From Bradyrhizobium sp. SRS-191 (GTDB taxonomy: Bacteria; Pseudomonadota; Alphaproteobacteria; Rhizobiales; Xanthobacteraceae): a stretch of DNA of 64,000 nucleotides. A program made the translations under genes and the position numbers. The stretch lies in assembly GCF_024586915.1 (NCBI RefSeq), contig NZ_JANBVS010000005.1:62001-126000 (forward strand), given 5' to 3'. The notes below the pieces were generated by a model. The model was not told the DNA's origin. It searched no databases and saw only the letters and a list, made by a program, of their open reading frames with translations. Shown here piece after piece: positions 27,666 through 35,972 of this stretch. Within the stretch, counting starts at the first letter, position 1. Each line of letters opens with the position of its first letter.

Positions 27666-28603
27666 TAGCGGATCCTCGGGTCGACCAGAGTGTAGGTGAT
27701 GTCGATCAAGAGATTGACGAGCACGTAGACGAAGCTGAACAGCAGCACGATGCCCTGGATCACCGGATAGTCACGGCGCAGGATGGCGTCGATGGTGAGC
27801 CGTCCGAGGCCGGGAATGGCGAACACGCTCTCGGTGACGACGGCGCCGCCGATCAGCAGCGCGATGCCGATGCCGACGACGGTGACGATCGGCACCGCGG
27901 CGTTCTTCAGCGCATGGATGAACAGGATGCCGCCCTGCCCCAGCCCCTTGGCGCGCGCCGTGCGGATGTAGTCCTGCTGCAGCACTTCGAGCATGGCCGC
28001 GCGGGTGATGCGCGCGATCAGCGCGATGTAGACGCAACCGAGCGCCACAGCGGGGAGGATCAGGTTCTGCAGCCAGGGCCAGAAGCCTTGGGACAGCGGC
28101 GTGTAGCCCTGCACCGGCAGCAGGTCGAATTTCAGGGCAAAGACATAAGCGAGGATGTAACCGACCACGAACACCGGCACCGAGAAGCCGAACACGGCAA
28201 AGGCCATGATGACGCGGTCGATCCAGGTCCCCGCCTTCCAAGCCGCGAGGACGCCGAGCGGCACCGCGATGATGATGGTGAGAAACAAGGTCACCATCAT
28301 CAGCGACAGAGTCGGCTCGATGCGCTGGGCGATCATCGCCGCCACCGGAAGATTGGTGAAGATCGAGGTGCCCAGGTCGAAGTGCAGCAGGCGCCACACC
28401 CAGCTGCCGAACTGGACCAGGAAAGGCTGGTCCAGTCCGAGATTGGCGCGGATGCGCTCGACGTCGGCCGGGCTCGCCTGGTCGCCGGCGATCACCGCGG
28501 CGGGATCACCCGGCGCGATGTATAGCAGGCTGAAGACGAACAGCGCGACGATCGCCATCACCGGCAAGGTCGACAGCACGCGTCGGAGCGCATAAGCGAG
28601 CAT
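27662..28603 (-). CDS. Dipeptide ABC transporter permease (DppB-like)
   Basis: 313 residues, six membrane segments, first at about 9-30. Conserved MLAYALRRVLSTLPVMAIVALFVFSLL, PGDPA, and the EAA loop YIRTARAKGLGQGGILFIHALKNAAVPIVT. Ends with IDITYTLVDPRIRY, the family C-terminus. ATG at 28603, 14 bp after the binding-protein stop. First permease gene of the importer. Confidence 0.94.
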   Translation of the reverse strand: MLAYALRRVLSTLPVMAIVALFVFSLLYIAPGDPAAVIAGDQASPADVERIRANLGLDQPFLVQFGSWVWRLLHFDLGTSIFTNLPVAAMIAQRIEPTLSLMMVTLFLTIIIAVPLGVLAAWKAGTWIDRVIMAFAVFGFSVPVFVVGYILAYVFALKFDLLPVQGYTPLSQGFWPWLQNLILPAVALGCVYIALIARITRAAMLEVLQQDYIRTARAKGLGQGGILFIHALKNAAVPIVTVVGIGIALLIGGAVVTESVFAIPGLGRLTIDAILRRDYPVIQGIVLLFSFVYVLVNLLIDITYTLVDPRIRY

Positions 28604-28617
28604 GTGAGTTCAGCGCC

Positions 28618-30219
28618 CTATGCGGTCTTCGACACGCCCCAGAACAGCGGGATCGGCCCCTTGGTCACGCCGGAGACGTTCTTGCGCCACGCGGTGTAGC
28701 CGAGGAAGAAGCCCGTCGGTGCGAACACCACGTCGTCGAGCGCCGCCTTGTTGATGCGGGCAGCAACGGTCTTCTCCTCGTCGAGCGACTTGGCGTTGAA
28801 CCAGTTGGTGATCTCCGTCTCGACCTTCTCGCTGGTCGGCCAGCCGAACCAGGCCTTGTCGCCATTGGCGCGCAGCGCGGTGTAGGCCGCCGGGTTGATG
28901 CAGTCAGCACCCGCATGCCAAGTGTGGAACATGTGCCAGCCGCCTTGGGCAGGCGGCGTCTTCTGCGCGCGGCGGGCGCCGACGGTGCCCCAATCGGTCG
29001 CGACGAAGTCGACGTTCATGCCGAGCTTCTTCAGCAGATCCGCAGTGACGTCGCCGAACGCCTTGGTGATCGGCTGGTCCTGCGCGACGACGCAGGTGAT
29101 CGGCTCGCCCTTGTAGCCGGCCTCCTCCAGCAGCTTCTTGGCCGCAGCGAAGTCGCGCTTGCCCTTGAGGATCTCTCCGCCGGCCTCGGTATAGAGCGGT
29201 GTATCCGGCGTGAAGAAGCCGGGCAGCGGCTTCCACAGCGCGTTGTCATCGCCGACCAGCGAGCGCATGTAGTCTTCCTGGCTCATCGCCATCAGGATGG
29301 CCTGGCGCGCCTTCACGTTGTTGAACGGCGCATGCAGATGGTTCATGCGGAACGAGCCGACATTGCCGAGGGGATCGCCGATGTCGACGCCGATGTTCTT
29401 GTTGCCCTTCAGCACCGGCACGAGATCGGTGATCGGGTTCTCCCACCAGTCGACCTCGCCGTTCTGCAGCGCCGCGGCGGCGGTCGCGGGATCCGGCATG
29501 ATCACCCATTCGACGCGATCGACCAGCACCTTCTTGCCGCCGGCCAGCCACACCGGCTTCTCGTCGCGCGGCACGTAGTCGGCGAACTTCTCGAACACGG
29601 CTTTCGCGCCCGGCACCCATTCGCCCTTGGCGAATTTGAACGGACCGGAGCCGACATATTCGGAGATCTGCTTGAACGGATCGGTCTGCGCGATGCGCTC
29701 GGGCATCACGAAGGCGCAGGGCGCATTGCCCTTGCCGAGCGCGAACAGCATCTTCGGATAAGGCTGCTTCAGCACCCATTTGAAGGTCTTGTCGTCGACC
29801 GCGGTGAGCTCGTTCTGGATCGCCTTGAGCATCAGACCCATCGGGTCGCGTGCCGACCAGCGCGTCAGGCTGGCGACGACGTCCTTGGCGAGCACCGGCG
29901 AGCCGTCATGGAATTTCAGGCCGGGGCGCAGCTTGAAGGTCCAGGTCAGGCCGTCGGACGAGACCTCTTCCGACTCGACCATCTGGCGCTGCGGCACGAA
30001 CTGATCGTCGATGCCGTACAGCGTGTCCCACACCATCGCGGCCGCGTTGCGCACGACATATTGCGTGCCCCAGATCGGATCGAAATTGGCGAGATTGGCC
30101 TGCGGGACGAAGCGCAGGGTCTTTGCCGATGCGCCTTGCGCGATCGCCGGCGCGGCAAAACCCGTCAGCGCCAGACCACCCGCGCCCGCCAATCCCTTCA
30201 ATACCGTTCTGCGATCCAT
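28618..30219 (-). CDS. Peptide/opine-type ABC transporter substrate-binding protein
   Basis: 533 residues, SBP family 5. A Tat-type signal is visible: MDRRTVLKGLAGAGGLALTGFAAPAIAQ with twin arginines and an AQ cleavage site. Mature motifs include LRFVPQANLANFDPIWG and the family signature region TFKLRPGLKFHDGSPVLAKDVVASL. ATG 30219 follows AGGAG by five bases; a longer frame to 30297 would place 26 extra residues before the signal. Tat export suggests folding in the cytoplasm. Binds peptides, opines or similar; the linked N-carbamoyl hydrolase suggests an amide-containing ligand, which is inference. Confidence 0.92.
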   Translation of the reverse strand: MDRRTVLKGLAGAGGLALTGFAAPAIAQGASAKTLRFVPQANLANFDPIWGTQYVVRNAAAMVWDTLYGIDDQFVPQRQMVESEEVSSDGLTWTFKLRPGLKFHDGSPVLAKDVVASLTRWSARDPMGLMLKAIQNELTAVDDKTFKWVLKQPYPKMLFALGKGNAPCAFVMPERIAQTDPFKQISEYVGSGPFKFAKGEWVPGAKAVFEKFADYVPRDEKPVWLAGGKKVLVDRVEWVIMPDPATAAAALQNGEVDWWENPITDLVPVLKGNKNIGVDIGDPLGNVGSFRMNHLHAPFNNVKARQAILMAMSQEDYMRSLVGDDNALWKPLPGFFTPDTPLYTEAGGEILKGKRDFAAAKKLLEEAGYKGEPITCVVAQDQPITKAFGDVTADLLKKLGMNVDFVATDWGTVGARRAQKTPPAQGGWHMFHTWHAGADCINPAAYTALRANGDKAWFGWPTSEKVETEITNWFNAKSLDEEKTVAARINKAALDDVVFAPTGFFLGYTAWRKNVSGVTKGPIPLFWGVSKTA

Positions 30220-30342
30220 GTTCTCTCCTGATGCAACGTGACCGAGTTCAATTGCCGAAATTGTAAGCAAGGCCCATGCCATGCACGTCGAGTGCATTCA
30301 TTTGAACGCAAATGAGGCATGGGACGCAAGGATGAAGGTGCC

Positions 30343-30502
30343 GTAGGGTGGGCAAAGGCGAGACTCCAATCTTTCCACATGCAAGATCGTGGTGACGCCG
30401 TGCCCACCATCGCGCCGCACGGTCCGCAGCGAGACGGTGGGCACGGCGCCATTGCGATCTCGCGTTGGGAAACAGCACGGCAGCGCCTTTGCCCACCCTA
30501 CG
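30343..30502. repeat. Intergenic repeat, family B copy 4
   Basis: gtagggtgggcaaaggcg and cgcctttgcccaccctac form the outer pair, ccgtgcccaccat / acggtgggcacgg the inner pair. It lies in the gap between the nitrilase and binding-protein genes and is the last repeat of this sort in the window. Confidence 0.85.
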
Positions 30503-30504
30503 CA

Positions 30505-31461
30505 TCACGGCTTCTTCACCGGCGAACCATCCGCCATCAGCGCCGTGCCCCTGCGCTCGACGATCATTCCGTAGGCCGCGGGCTGGCGATGGATGTCGAA
30601 ATTGAAGATCGTCTGCTTGTAGGAGTTGCACAGATCGAGGTCGCAGCGCGCCAGCGCGATCTCGTCGCCCTTGGTGGCGCAGGCCGCGACGATCTCGCCG
30701 GACGGAGCGATGATGCAGCTGCCGGCGATGGCATCGACGCCCTCCTCGATGCCGCCCTTGGCAACGCCGATCACCCAGGTGCCGTTCTGATAGGCACCGG
30801 ACTGCATCACGAGGCGGTTGTGGAACAGCGAGAGGTCGTCATGCTCGGGCGCGGGCGGATTGTGAACGGGCGTGTTGTAGCCGATCAGCACCATCTCCAC
30901 GCCCTGCAGCCCCATCACGCGATAGGTCTCGGGCCAGCGCCGGTCGTTGCAGATCGCCATGCCGATGACGCCGCCGAAGGCGTTCGTCACGCCGAAATTC
31001 CGGCCCGGCTCGAAATAGCGTTTTTCCAGATGCTGGAACTTGCGCCATGGCTCGTGCTCGGCATGACCCGGCAGATGCACCTTGCGGTACTTCGAAACGA
31101 TCAGCGCGTCCTTGTCGACGAGAATGGCGGTGTTGTAGCGATGCACGACGCCGTCCTCGACCGCGAGCTCGGCATATCCCAGGCAGAAGCCGATGCGCAG
31201 CTCCTTCGCGAGCGCGAACAGCGCCTGCGTCTCGGGCCCCGGCATCTCACGCTCGAAGTAGGTGTCGACCTCGGCCTGATCCGCCATGTACCAGCGCGGG
31301 AAGAAGGTCGTCAGCGCGAGTTCGGGATAGACGATGAGATCGCAGCCATTGGCGTGCGCCTGGCGCATCAAGGCGGTCAGCCGCGCGACGACCGCGCTGC
31401 GCGGCTCGCTCCTGGCGATGGGGCCGAGCTGGCCGATGGCGACGTTAACGAAGCGCGGCAT
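30505..31461 (-). CDS. Carbon-nitrogen hydrolase, N-carbamoyl-D-amino-acid hydrolase-like
   Basis: 318 residues, nitrilase superfamily. The E-K-C triad is clear: E47 in LIVYPELALTTFF, K127 in KYRKVHLPG and C171 in GMAICNDRRWPETYR. Numbering and flanks match Agrobacterium N-carbamoyl-D-amino acid amidohydrolase (E46, K126, C171-172, 304 residues), which removes a carbamoyl group to give the free amino acid, ammonia and CO2. ATG 31461 with AAGGA eight bases upstream. Lies between an aldehyde dehydrogenase gene and a peptide-type importer on one strand, so substrate uptake and amide hydrolysis are probably linked. Confidence 0.85.
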   Translation of the reverse strand: MPRFVNVAIGQLGPIARSEPRSAVVARLTALMRQAHANGCDLIVYPELALTTFFPRWYMADQAEVDTYFEREMPGPETQALFALAKELRIGFCLGYAELAVEDGVVHRYNTAILVDKDALIVSKYRKVHLPGHAEHEPWRKFQHLEKRYFEPGRNFGVTNAFGGVIGMAICNDRRWPETYRVMGLQGVEMVLIGYNTPVHNPPAPEHDDLSLFHNRLVMQSGAYQNGTWVIGVAKGGIEEGVDAIAGSCIIAPSGEIVAACATKGDEIALARCDLDLCNSYKQTIFNFDIHRQPAAYGMIVERRGTALMADGSPVKKP

Positions 31462-31534
31462 TGATCTGTTCCTTATTCCGGAACTGTATCGTTCGCGGCG
31501 TGCGCTGCTCCTGCACTCATCATGCCATGCAGGT

Positions 31535-33076
31535 TCAATCGCGCAAGCCGGGTGCGTAGCCGAACGCGACCGCCGGCTCGGCCGCGGTCTCGACCCACAC
31601 GCTCTTCACCTGCGTATATTCGTACAGCGCCTCGACGCCGGAGGAGCGGCCATGGCCGCTGTTGTTGTAGCCACCGAAGGGTGAGGCGACGTTGATCGTC
31701 TTGTAGGAGTTGATCCAGAAGGTGCCGGCCTTCACGCTTGCTGCGACGCGGTGCGCGCGCGCGACGTCACGGGTCCACACCGCGCCGGCAAGGCCGAACT
31801 CGCTGTCATTGGCGATCGCGATCGCCTCGTCTTCCGTGTCGAACCGGATCGCGGCGACGACCGGTCCGAACACTTCCTTGCGTGCGATGCCCATGGCGTT
31901 GGTGACGTTCTTCAATACGGTCGGCTTGACGTAGTAGCCCTGCTGCTGTGCGGTGCCATCGCTGCCGGTGACGATCTCGGCGCCCTCCTCCGCGCCCTCG
32001 CGGATCAGCGACAGCACGTGATCATATTGCTTGGCGTTGTTGATCGGACCGATCTCGGTGTCCACAGACAGCGGGTCGCCGCATCTGATTTTGCCGGCTC
32101 CTCTCGCGACCAGCTCGACGAACCGGTCATACACCGCGCTCTGCACCAGCAGACGCGAGCCCGCGACGCAGCTCTGTCCCGCGCCGCCGAAGATCGCCGC
32201 CTGCGCGCCGATGGCGGCGCGTTCGAGATGGGCATCGGCGAACACGATGTTGGCCGACTTGCCGCCGAGCTCGAGCACCGACGGCACGAGCCGCCGCGCC
32301 GCGGCCTCACCGATCAGCCGCCCTGTCGGCACCGAGCCGACGAACACTACCTTCTTCACCGCGGGCTGCGCCAGCGCCGCCTGCCCCGTCGTATGACCAA
32401 GGCCCGCGAGCACGTTGACGACACCCTTCGGCAGGCCGGCGGTTTCCGCGATCACCGCGAGCGCCAGCGACGTCAGCGGCGTCAGCTCGGACGGCTTGAG
32501 AAGAACCGCGTTGCCCATGCTGATCGCCGGCGCAATCTGCCAGCCGGCGGTGAAGATCGGCGCATTCCAGGGCGTGATCTGCAACACCACGCCGATCGGC
32601 TCGCGGCGGGTGTAGTTGAGATGGCTCGACGGCACCGGGATCACTTCGCCGTGGAATTTGTCCGCCCAGCCGGCATAATACTCGAACATCTCCGCGACCT
32701 TGGCGACCTCGCCCCTGGTGTCGCGGATCGGCTTGCCGGCGGAGAGCGACTCCAGCTGCGCAAGCGGCTCTGCGGAAGCGAGGATCGCGCGCGCGATCGC
32801 CTGCATCACGCGGCCGCGGCCCGCAGCCGTGCTGCGCGCCCACTCCGCCTGCCCCACCTCGGCGGCCGCGGCAGCCTTGGCCGCGACATCGGCGCCGGCA
32901 TCCGAATAGCTGAGCAGCAATGTTCCGGTGGCGGGATCATTCACCGAGATCGTCGCGCCGTTGCCGACGACGCGCTCGCCGCCGACATGCGAAGCAATCG
33001 GCTCGGCTTCCGGCCAGAACGGCTTCATGGCCTCGCGCAGGCGGGGATCGATGAAATGGGTCATGGCTGCACTCAT
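31535..33076 (-). CDS. NAD(P)-dependent aldehyde dehydrogenase
   Basis: 513 residues, ALDH superfamily. Catalytic N171 in ITPWNAPIF, E269 in LELGGKSANIVF and C303 in GAGQSCVAGSRLL are all present, as are the cofactor loop FVGSVPTGRLIG and the C-terminal PFGGYNNSGHGRSSG. The ATG at 33076 overlaps the upstream dehydrogenase stop as ATGA; a second ATG 12 bp downstream is possible. Betaine-, succinate-semialdehyde- or aminoaldehyde-type specificities are all plausible. Likely oxidises an aldehyde made by a partner enzyme. Confidence 0.92.
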   Translation of the reverse strand: MSAAMTHFIDPRLREAMKPFWPEAEPIASHVGGERVVGNGATISVNDPATGTLLLSYSDAGADVAAKAAAAAEVGQAEWARSTAAGRGRVMQAIARAILASAEPLAQLESLSAGKPIRDTRGEVAKVAEMFEYYAGWADKFHGEVIPVPSSHLNYTRREPIGVVLQITPWNAPIFTAGWQIAPAISMGNAVLLKPSELTPLTSLALAVIAETAGLPKGVVNVLAGLGHTTGQAALAQPAVKKVVFVGSVPTGRLIGEAAARRLVPSVLELGGKSANIVFADAHLERAAIGAQAAIFGGAGQSCVAGSRLLVQSAVYDRFVELVARGAGKIRCGDPLSVDTEIGPINNAKQYDHVLSLIREGAEEGAEIVTGSDGTAQQQGYYVKPTVLKNVTNAMGIARKEVFGPVVAAIRFDTEDEAIAIANDSEFGLAGAVWTRDVARAHRVAASVKAGTFWINSYKTINVASPFGGYNNSGHGRSSGVEALYEYTQVKSVWVETAAEPAVAFGYAPGLRD

Positions 33077-33948
33077 GTCTTCGAGATCGAGCCGAGCTGC
33101 AGCTCGACGATGCGGTTGAAATCCTCGGAGTCGGCGATGCTGGCAGCACTGTCAGCCCAGATGCGCGCGGTGTCCGCCGCGATCGGCAGCGCCAGGCCGA
33201 GTTCGCCGATGAATTGCGCGGCGAGCCTGACGTCCTTGCGCATCAGCTGCATCGTGAAGCCGGAATCGAAGGCCCCGTTGAGGATCCAGTTGGGCACGTT
33301 GACCTGCGTGACGCCGGAGCGGCCGGAGCCGGCATTCAGGCCCTCGAGCAGCCTGAAGGCATCGACGCCGGCCGCCTTGGCCATGCGCAGCGCTTCCGCG
33401 GCGGTGAGCAGATGCGCGGCGCACAAGAGATTGTTGACGATCTTGGCGACGTTGCCCGCGCCGACGCCGCCGACATGGACGCGCTTGGCGCTCATCCGCT
33501 CCAGCACCGGCAGCACGCGGGCGAGATCATCGTCGTCGGCGCCGATGACCATGGTCATGGTGCCGCTCGCCGCGCCCTTCGGCCCGCCGCTGACCGGGAC
33601 ATCGACGAAGCCCATGCCGCGCGCCTTCAGCAGGCCGGCGAGCCGGCGCGAGGTCTCGGGATGCGAGGTCGATGTGTCGACGATGACGACGCCGGAGCGC
33701 GCATGCGCGAGAATGCCATCCGCCACGACGCGCTCGACGATCTCGGCCGTCGGCAGCGACAGGATGATCATGTCGGCGCCGGCGACCACCGCGCCGATGC
33801 CGTTCGCAATGGAGAGGCCCTCGGCGGCCAGCGCCGCGCATGTCGCCTCGGATGCGTCGTATCCGGTGACGGCAAAGCCCGCGCCCTTCAGCGTCAGCGC
33901 CATGCCGCGCCCCATATTGCCAAGTCCGATGATACCGACCGCGGTCAC
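33073..33948 (-). CDS. NAD(P)-dependent beta-hydroxyacid dehydrogenase (HIBADH-like)
   Basis: 291 residues. Rossmann loop GIIGLGNMGRGMALTLKGAG, the substrate-binding signature FVDVPVSGGPKGAASGTMTMVIG, and the catalytic lysine in GAGNVAKIVNNLL are those of 3-hydroxyisobutyrate/tartronate semialdehyde reductases. Start is GTG 33948 with GGAGG close upstream. First gene of the minus-strand run, coupled by ATGA overlap to the aldehyde dehydrogenase, and divergent from the LysR gene, which probably controls it. Confidence 0.9.
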   Translation of the reverse strand: MTAVGIIGLGNMGRGMALTLKGAGFAVTGYDASEATCAALAAEGLSIANGIGAVVAGADMIILSLPTAEIVERVVADGILAHARSGVVIVDTSTSHPETSRRLAGLLKARGMGFVDVPVSGGPKGAASGTMTMVIGADDDDLARVLPVLERMSAKRVHVGGVGAGNVAKIVNNLLCAAHLLTAAEALRMAKAAGVDAFRLLEGLNAGSGRSGVTQVNVPNWILNGAFDSGFTMQLMRKDVRLAAQFIGELGLALPIAADTARIWADSAASIADSEDFNRIVELQLGSISKT

Positions 33949-34024
33949 GATGCCTCCTGCGAAAACGACCAGGAAAAGCTAGCGATCCGATTTCAGGGCA
34001 GACATCAGCGGCCCCCGCCGCTAC

Positions 34025-34043
34025 TGTTGACTTCAAGTCAACA
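34025..34043. promoter_or_regulatory. LysR-type operator palindrome
   Basis: TGTTGACTT-C-AAGTCAACA is a perfect 19-bp palindrome with 9-bp arms, 15 bp before the LysR start and 77 bp before the divergent dehydrogenase start. It contains a T-N11-A type core, as expected of LysR regulator boxes. Confidence 0.7.
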
Positions 34044-34057
34044 CACGTTCGAGGCCC

Positions 34058-34984
34058 ATGTCCGCCCTGCTCGATCATCACCGGCTGCACTACCTCCATG
34101 AGACCATTCGGCTTGGCTCGGTCCGCGCGGCAGCCGAAGCGCTCGACATCAACGCGTCGGTGATCAGCCGGCAGATCGCGCTGTTGGAGAAGGAGCTCGG
34201 GCTCACGCTGGTGGAGCGGCTCAGCCGCGGTATCCGCGCCACCGAGGCCGGCGCCCTCCTGGCCGAGCGTTTCCGAAAGTGGCAGGCCGACCAGACGGAC
34301 ACCGTTGCCAAGCTGCGCGAGCTTCAAGGTCTCAAGCGCGGCCATGTCGACATCGTGCTCGGCGAAGGCTTCGTCAGCGACCTGATGTCGGGCCCGCTCG
34401 GCCGGTTCTGGCAGCGTCATCCGCAGCTGACGATGTCGTTCGATCTCGCCGGCACCAACGAGGTCGTCAACGCCGTGGCTGAGGACCGCTATCACATCGG
34501 CCTGGTGTTCAACCCATCAGCCGATCCGCGCATTCGCGTCGCCACCGCGAGCCGCCAGCCGCTCTGCGCGATCGTGCCGCCCGATCATACGCTGGCGCGA
34601 CTGGGCCGCTCCTTGCGCCTGCGCGAACTCGCCGAGCATCCGCTCGGCCTGATGCATTCGAGCTACGGCACACGGCAGATCGTCGCGATGGCTGAAACCG
34701 CCGAGCATATCGCGCTTCAGCCGAAGCTCACGACCAGCTCGATCAACGTGCTCCGCCATTTCGTCAAGAGCGGCCTCGGCCTGACGCTGCTGCCGGCCTT
34801 CTCCATCGCCGCCGATCTCGCCGACGGCTCGCTTGCCGCCGTGCCGATCGACAACCGCCTGCTGTCGTCGAGCGAAGCGTGCGTCATCACCCGGCGCGGC
34901 CGCGAGCTGCCGCACGCGGCAAGTCACCTGCTGCGCTTCCTCGGCGGCCAGATGCGGGCGTTCAAGGTCGCGCGAAAAAAGTAG
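34058..34984 (+). CDS. LysR family transcriptional regulator
   Basis: 308 residues. The N-terminal winged helix is HYLHETIRLGSVRAAAEALDINASVISRQIALLEKELGLTLVERLSRGIRATEAG, followed by the usual periplasmic-binding-like effector domain (about 95-300). ATG 34058. Divergent from the dehydrogenase/hydrolase/importer run across a palindrome, the standard LysR arrangement for a catabolic operon that is switched on by its substrate or a pathway intermediate; the effector is unknown. Confidence 0.93.
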   Translation: MSALLDHHRLHYLHETIRLGSVRAAAEALDINASVISRQIALLEKELGLTLVERLSRGIRATEAGALLAERFRKWQADQTDTVAKLRELQGLKRGHVDIVLGEGFVSDLMSGPLGRFWQRHPQLTMSFDLAGTNEVVNAVAEDRYHIGLVFNPSADPRIRVATASRQPLCAIVPPDHTLARLGRSLRLRELAEHPLGLMHSSYGTRQIVAMAETAEHIALQPKLTTSSINVLRHFVKSGLGLTLLPAFSIAADLADGSLAAVPIDNRLLSSSEACVITRRGRELPHAASHLLRFLGGQMRAFKVARKK

Positions 34985-35057
34985 GATGGAAACGGGCGTT
35001 GCCGTTGTGCTCCCGCACCGGTTGCGCTTGAATGCTGCAATCCCAGGAAAACCAGCC

Positions 35058-35381
35058 ATGCGCACGATTCTCACGATCGCCGTCAGCCTGTTCGCGGTCA
35101 CGGCAGCTCACGCCGAGAACTGCCAGACCATCGGCAACCAGATCATGTGCGACAACGGCATCTCCGGCCAGCGGATCGGCAACAACACCTATTGGAGCGA
35201 CGGCACCTCGTCGCAGCAGCTCGGAAGCTTCACCTACAACAGCGACGGCACCAGCTCACAGCAGGTCGGCCCGCACACTTATTACAGCGACGGCACGTCA
35301 TCGCAGACGATCGGGACCACCACCTATTTCAGCGATGGCAAGTCCTGCCGGCGAATCGGCAACCAAATGTATTGCGATTGA
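35058..35381 (+). CDS. Exported protein with five 15-residue repeats, unknown
   Basis: 107 residues. Signal peptide MRTILTIAVSLFAVTAAHA, then tandem 15-residue units of pattern (I/L/V)GxxTYxSDGTSSQx: IGNNTYWSDGTSSQQ, LGSFTYNSDGTSSQQ, VGPHTYYSDGTSSQT, IGTTTYFSDGKSCRR, with a diverged first unit (IGNQIMCDNGISGQR) and an eight-residue cap IGNQMYCD. Four cysteines lie at the ends of the array, so two disulfides could clamp it. AGGA lies nine bases before the ATG. A small beta-solenoid or beta-strand repeat seems likely; the family is not one I can name. Confidence 0.75.
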   Translation: MRTILTIAVSLFAVTAAHAENCQTIGNQIMCDNGISGQRIGNNTYWSDGTSSQQLGSFTYNSDGTSSQQVGPHTYYSDGTSSQTIGTTTYFSDGKSCRRIGNQMYCD

Positions 35382-35446
35382 TCGGCTTGCCGCCAGGACC
35401 GGCCGGACGGCACGGGCTTGCAGATCCATGTTGCAGATCCATGGAC

Positions 35447-35520
35447 TGGAGCGGGTGAAGGGAATCGAACCCTCGTATTCAGCTTGGAAGGCTGCTGCTC
35501 TACCATTGAGCTACACCCGC
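35447..35520 (-). tRNA. tRNA-Gly (TCC anticodon)
   Basis: On the minus strand the acceptor arm GCGGGTG pairs with CACCCGC, followed by T and an encoded CCA (35447-35449). The D-arm is AGCTCAATGGTAGAGC, the anticodon loop CTTCCAA (TCC), and the T-arm has GGGTTCGATTCCC. Confidence 0.95.
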
Positions 35521-35750
35521 GTCGGGGCGTTCCCTAACACGGTCCGTGGCGGGTCTCAACCTCTTCGGGCGGGTCCGCGGAGGGATCGAAACGGGCCCGA
35601 CCGGTCTGGAACACCGGCGGATTCGGTCACGGCCGCCGCTTTGAGGCCGCACTGCAGCATGTCCCAAGTTCCGTATTCGGCCCCCCCTACCGCGCCCCCG
35701 ATCGTCAGCCTATATTGGTTGGACCATCAACAATGAAAGGAGGTGATCCA

Positions 35751-35795
35751 GTGTCTTTCACCAAGCGCTGTCACCTCGCTGGGATCGCCCGCTGA
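35751..35795 (+). CDS. Very short ORF (14 aa) with maximal Shine-Dalgarno
   Basis: GTG start at 35751 gives MSFTKRCHLAGIAR and TGA at 35793. GAAAGGAGGTGATCC at 35735-35749 is the exact complement of the 3' end of alphaproteobacterial 16S rRNA (GGATCACCTCCTTTC), 15 bases, with AGGAGG seven bases before GTG. An in-frame ATG at 35733 would give a 20-residue version but lies in the leader hairpin and encodes the ribosome site itself, so GTG is preferred. The peptide is basic with one Cys; no family is recognised. Confidence 0.5.
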   Translation: MSFTKRCHLAGIAR

Positions 35796-35906
35796 GCGGC
35801 TCTTCATGAGCAACGTTCGATGAGTGCGTGATTCGTCAGCATCCGCGCCATCGCGGCTCGGCAACGGGGCGGTCTCAGCCCTGGACCAGCGAGTTCAAGA
35901 TCGGAG

Positions 35907-35939
35907 ACGCGGCGGGTCGGACGGCCCGCCGCGTTTTTT
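35907..35939 (+). terminator. Intrinsic terminator
   Basis: ACGCGGCGGG (35907-35916) pairs perfectly with CCCGCCGCGT (35925-35934) around an eight-base loop, followed by TTTTTT to 35939. Ends the small transcript that begins near 35714. Confidence 0.85.
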
Positions 35940-35972
35940 ATGGGCTGTGTTTATGGGCTCGAGTCTGATGGC

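Larger units (their letters stand above)
35714..35939 (+). ncRNA. Putative small transcript with a 14-codon ORF and intrinsic terminator
   Basis: No larger gene fits 35521-35972. A leader hairpin ATTGGTTG gaccat CAACAAT (35714-35734, one bulge) is followed by the anti-16S sequence GAAAGGAGGTGATCC (35735-35749), a 14-codon ORF (35751-35795), about 110 nt without a gene, and a perfect 10-bp terminator stem with a T run (35907-35939). GAGGTGA (35740-35746) can also pair with TCACCTC (35771-35777), hiding the ribosome site. TATATT at 35711 could be a -10 or lie just inside the start; no clear -35. Could be a regulatory small RNA, a dual-function RNA or a translated leader. 5' end is inferred. Confidence 0.55.

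Noticed and set aside
31751..33982. 743-codon plus-strand frame opposite two dehydrogenase genes
   Set aside because: Antisense shadow; both minus-strand proteins have complete catalytic motifs.
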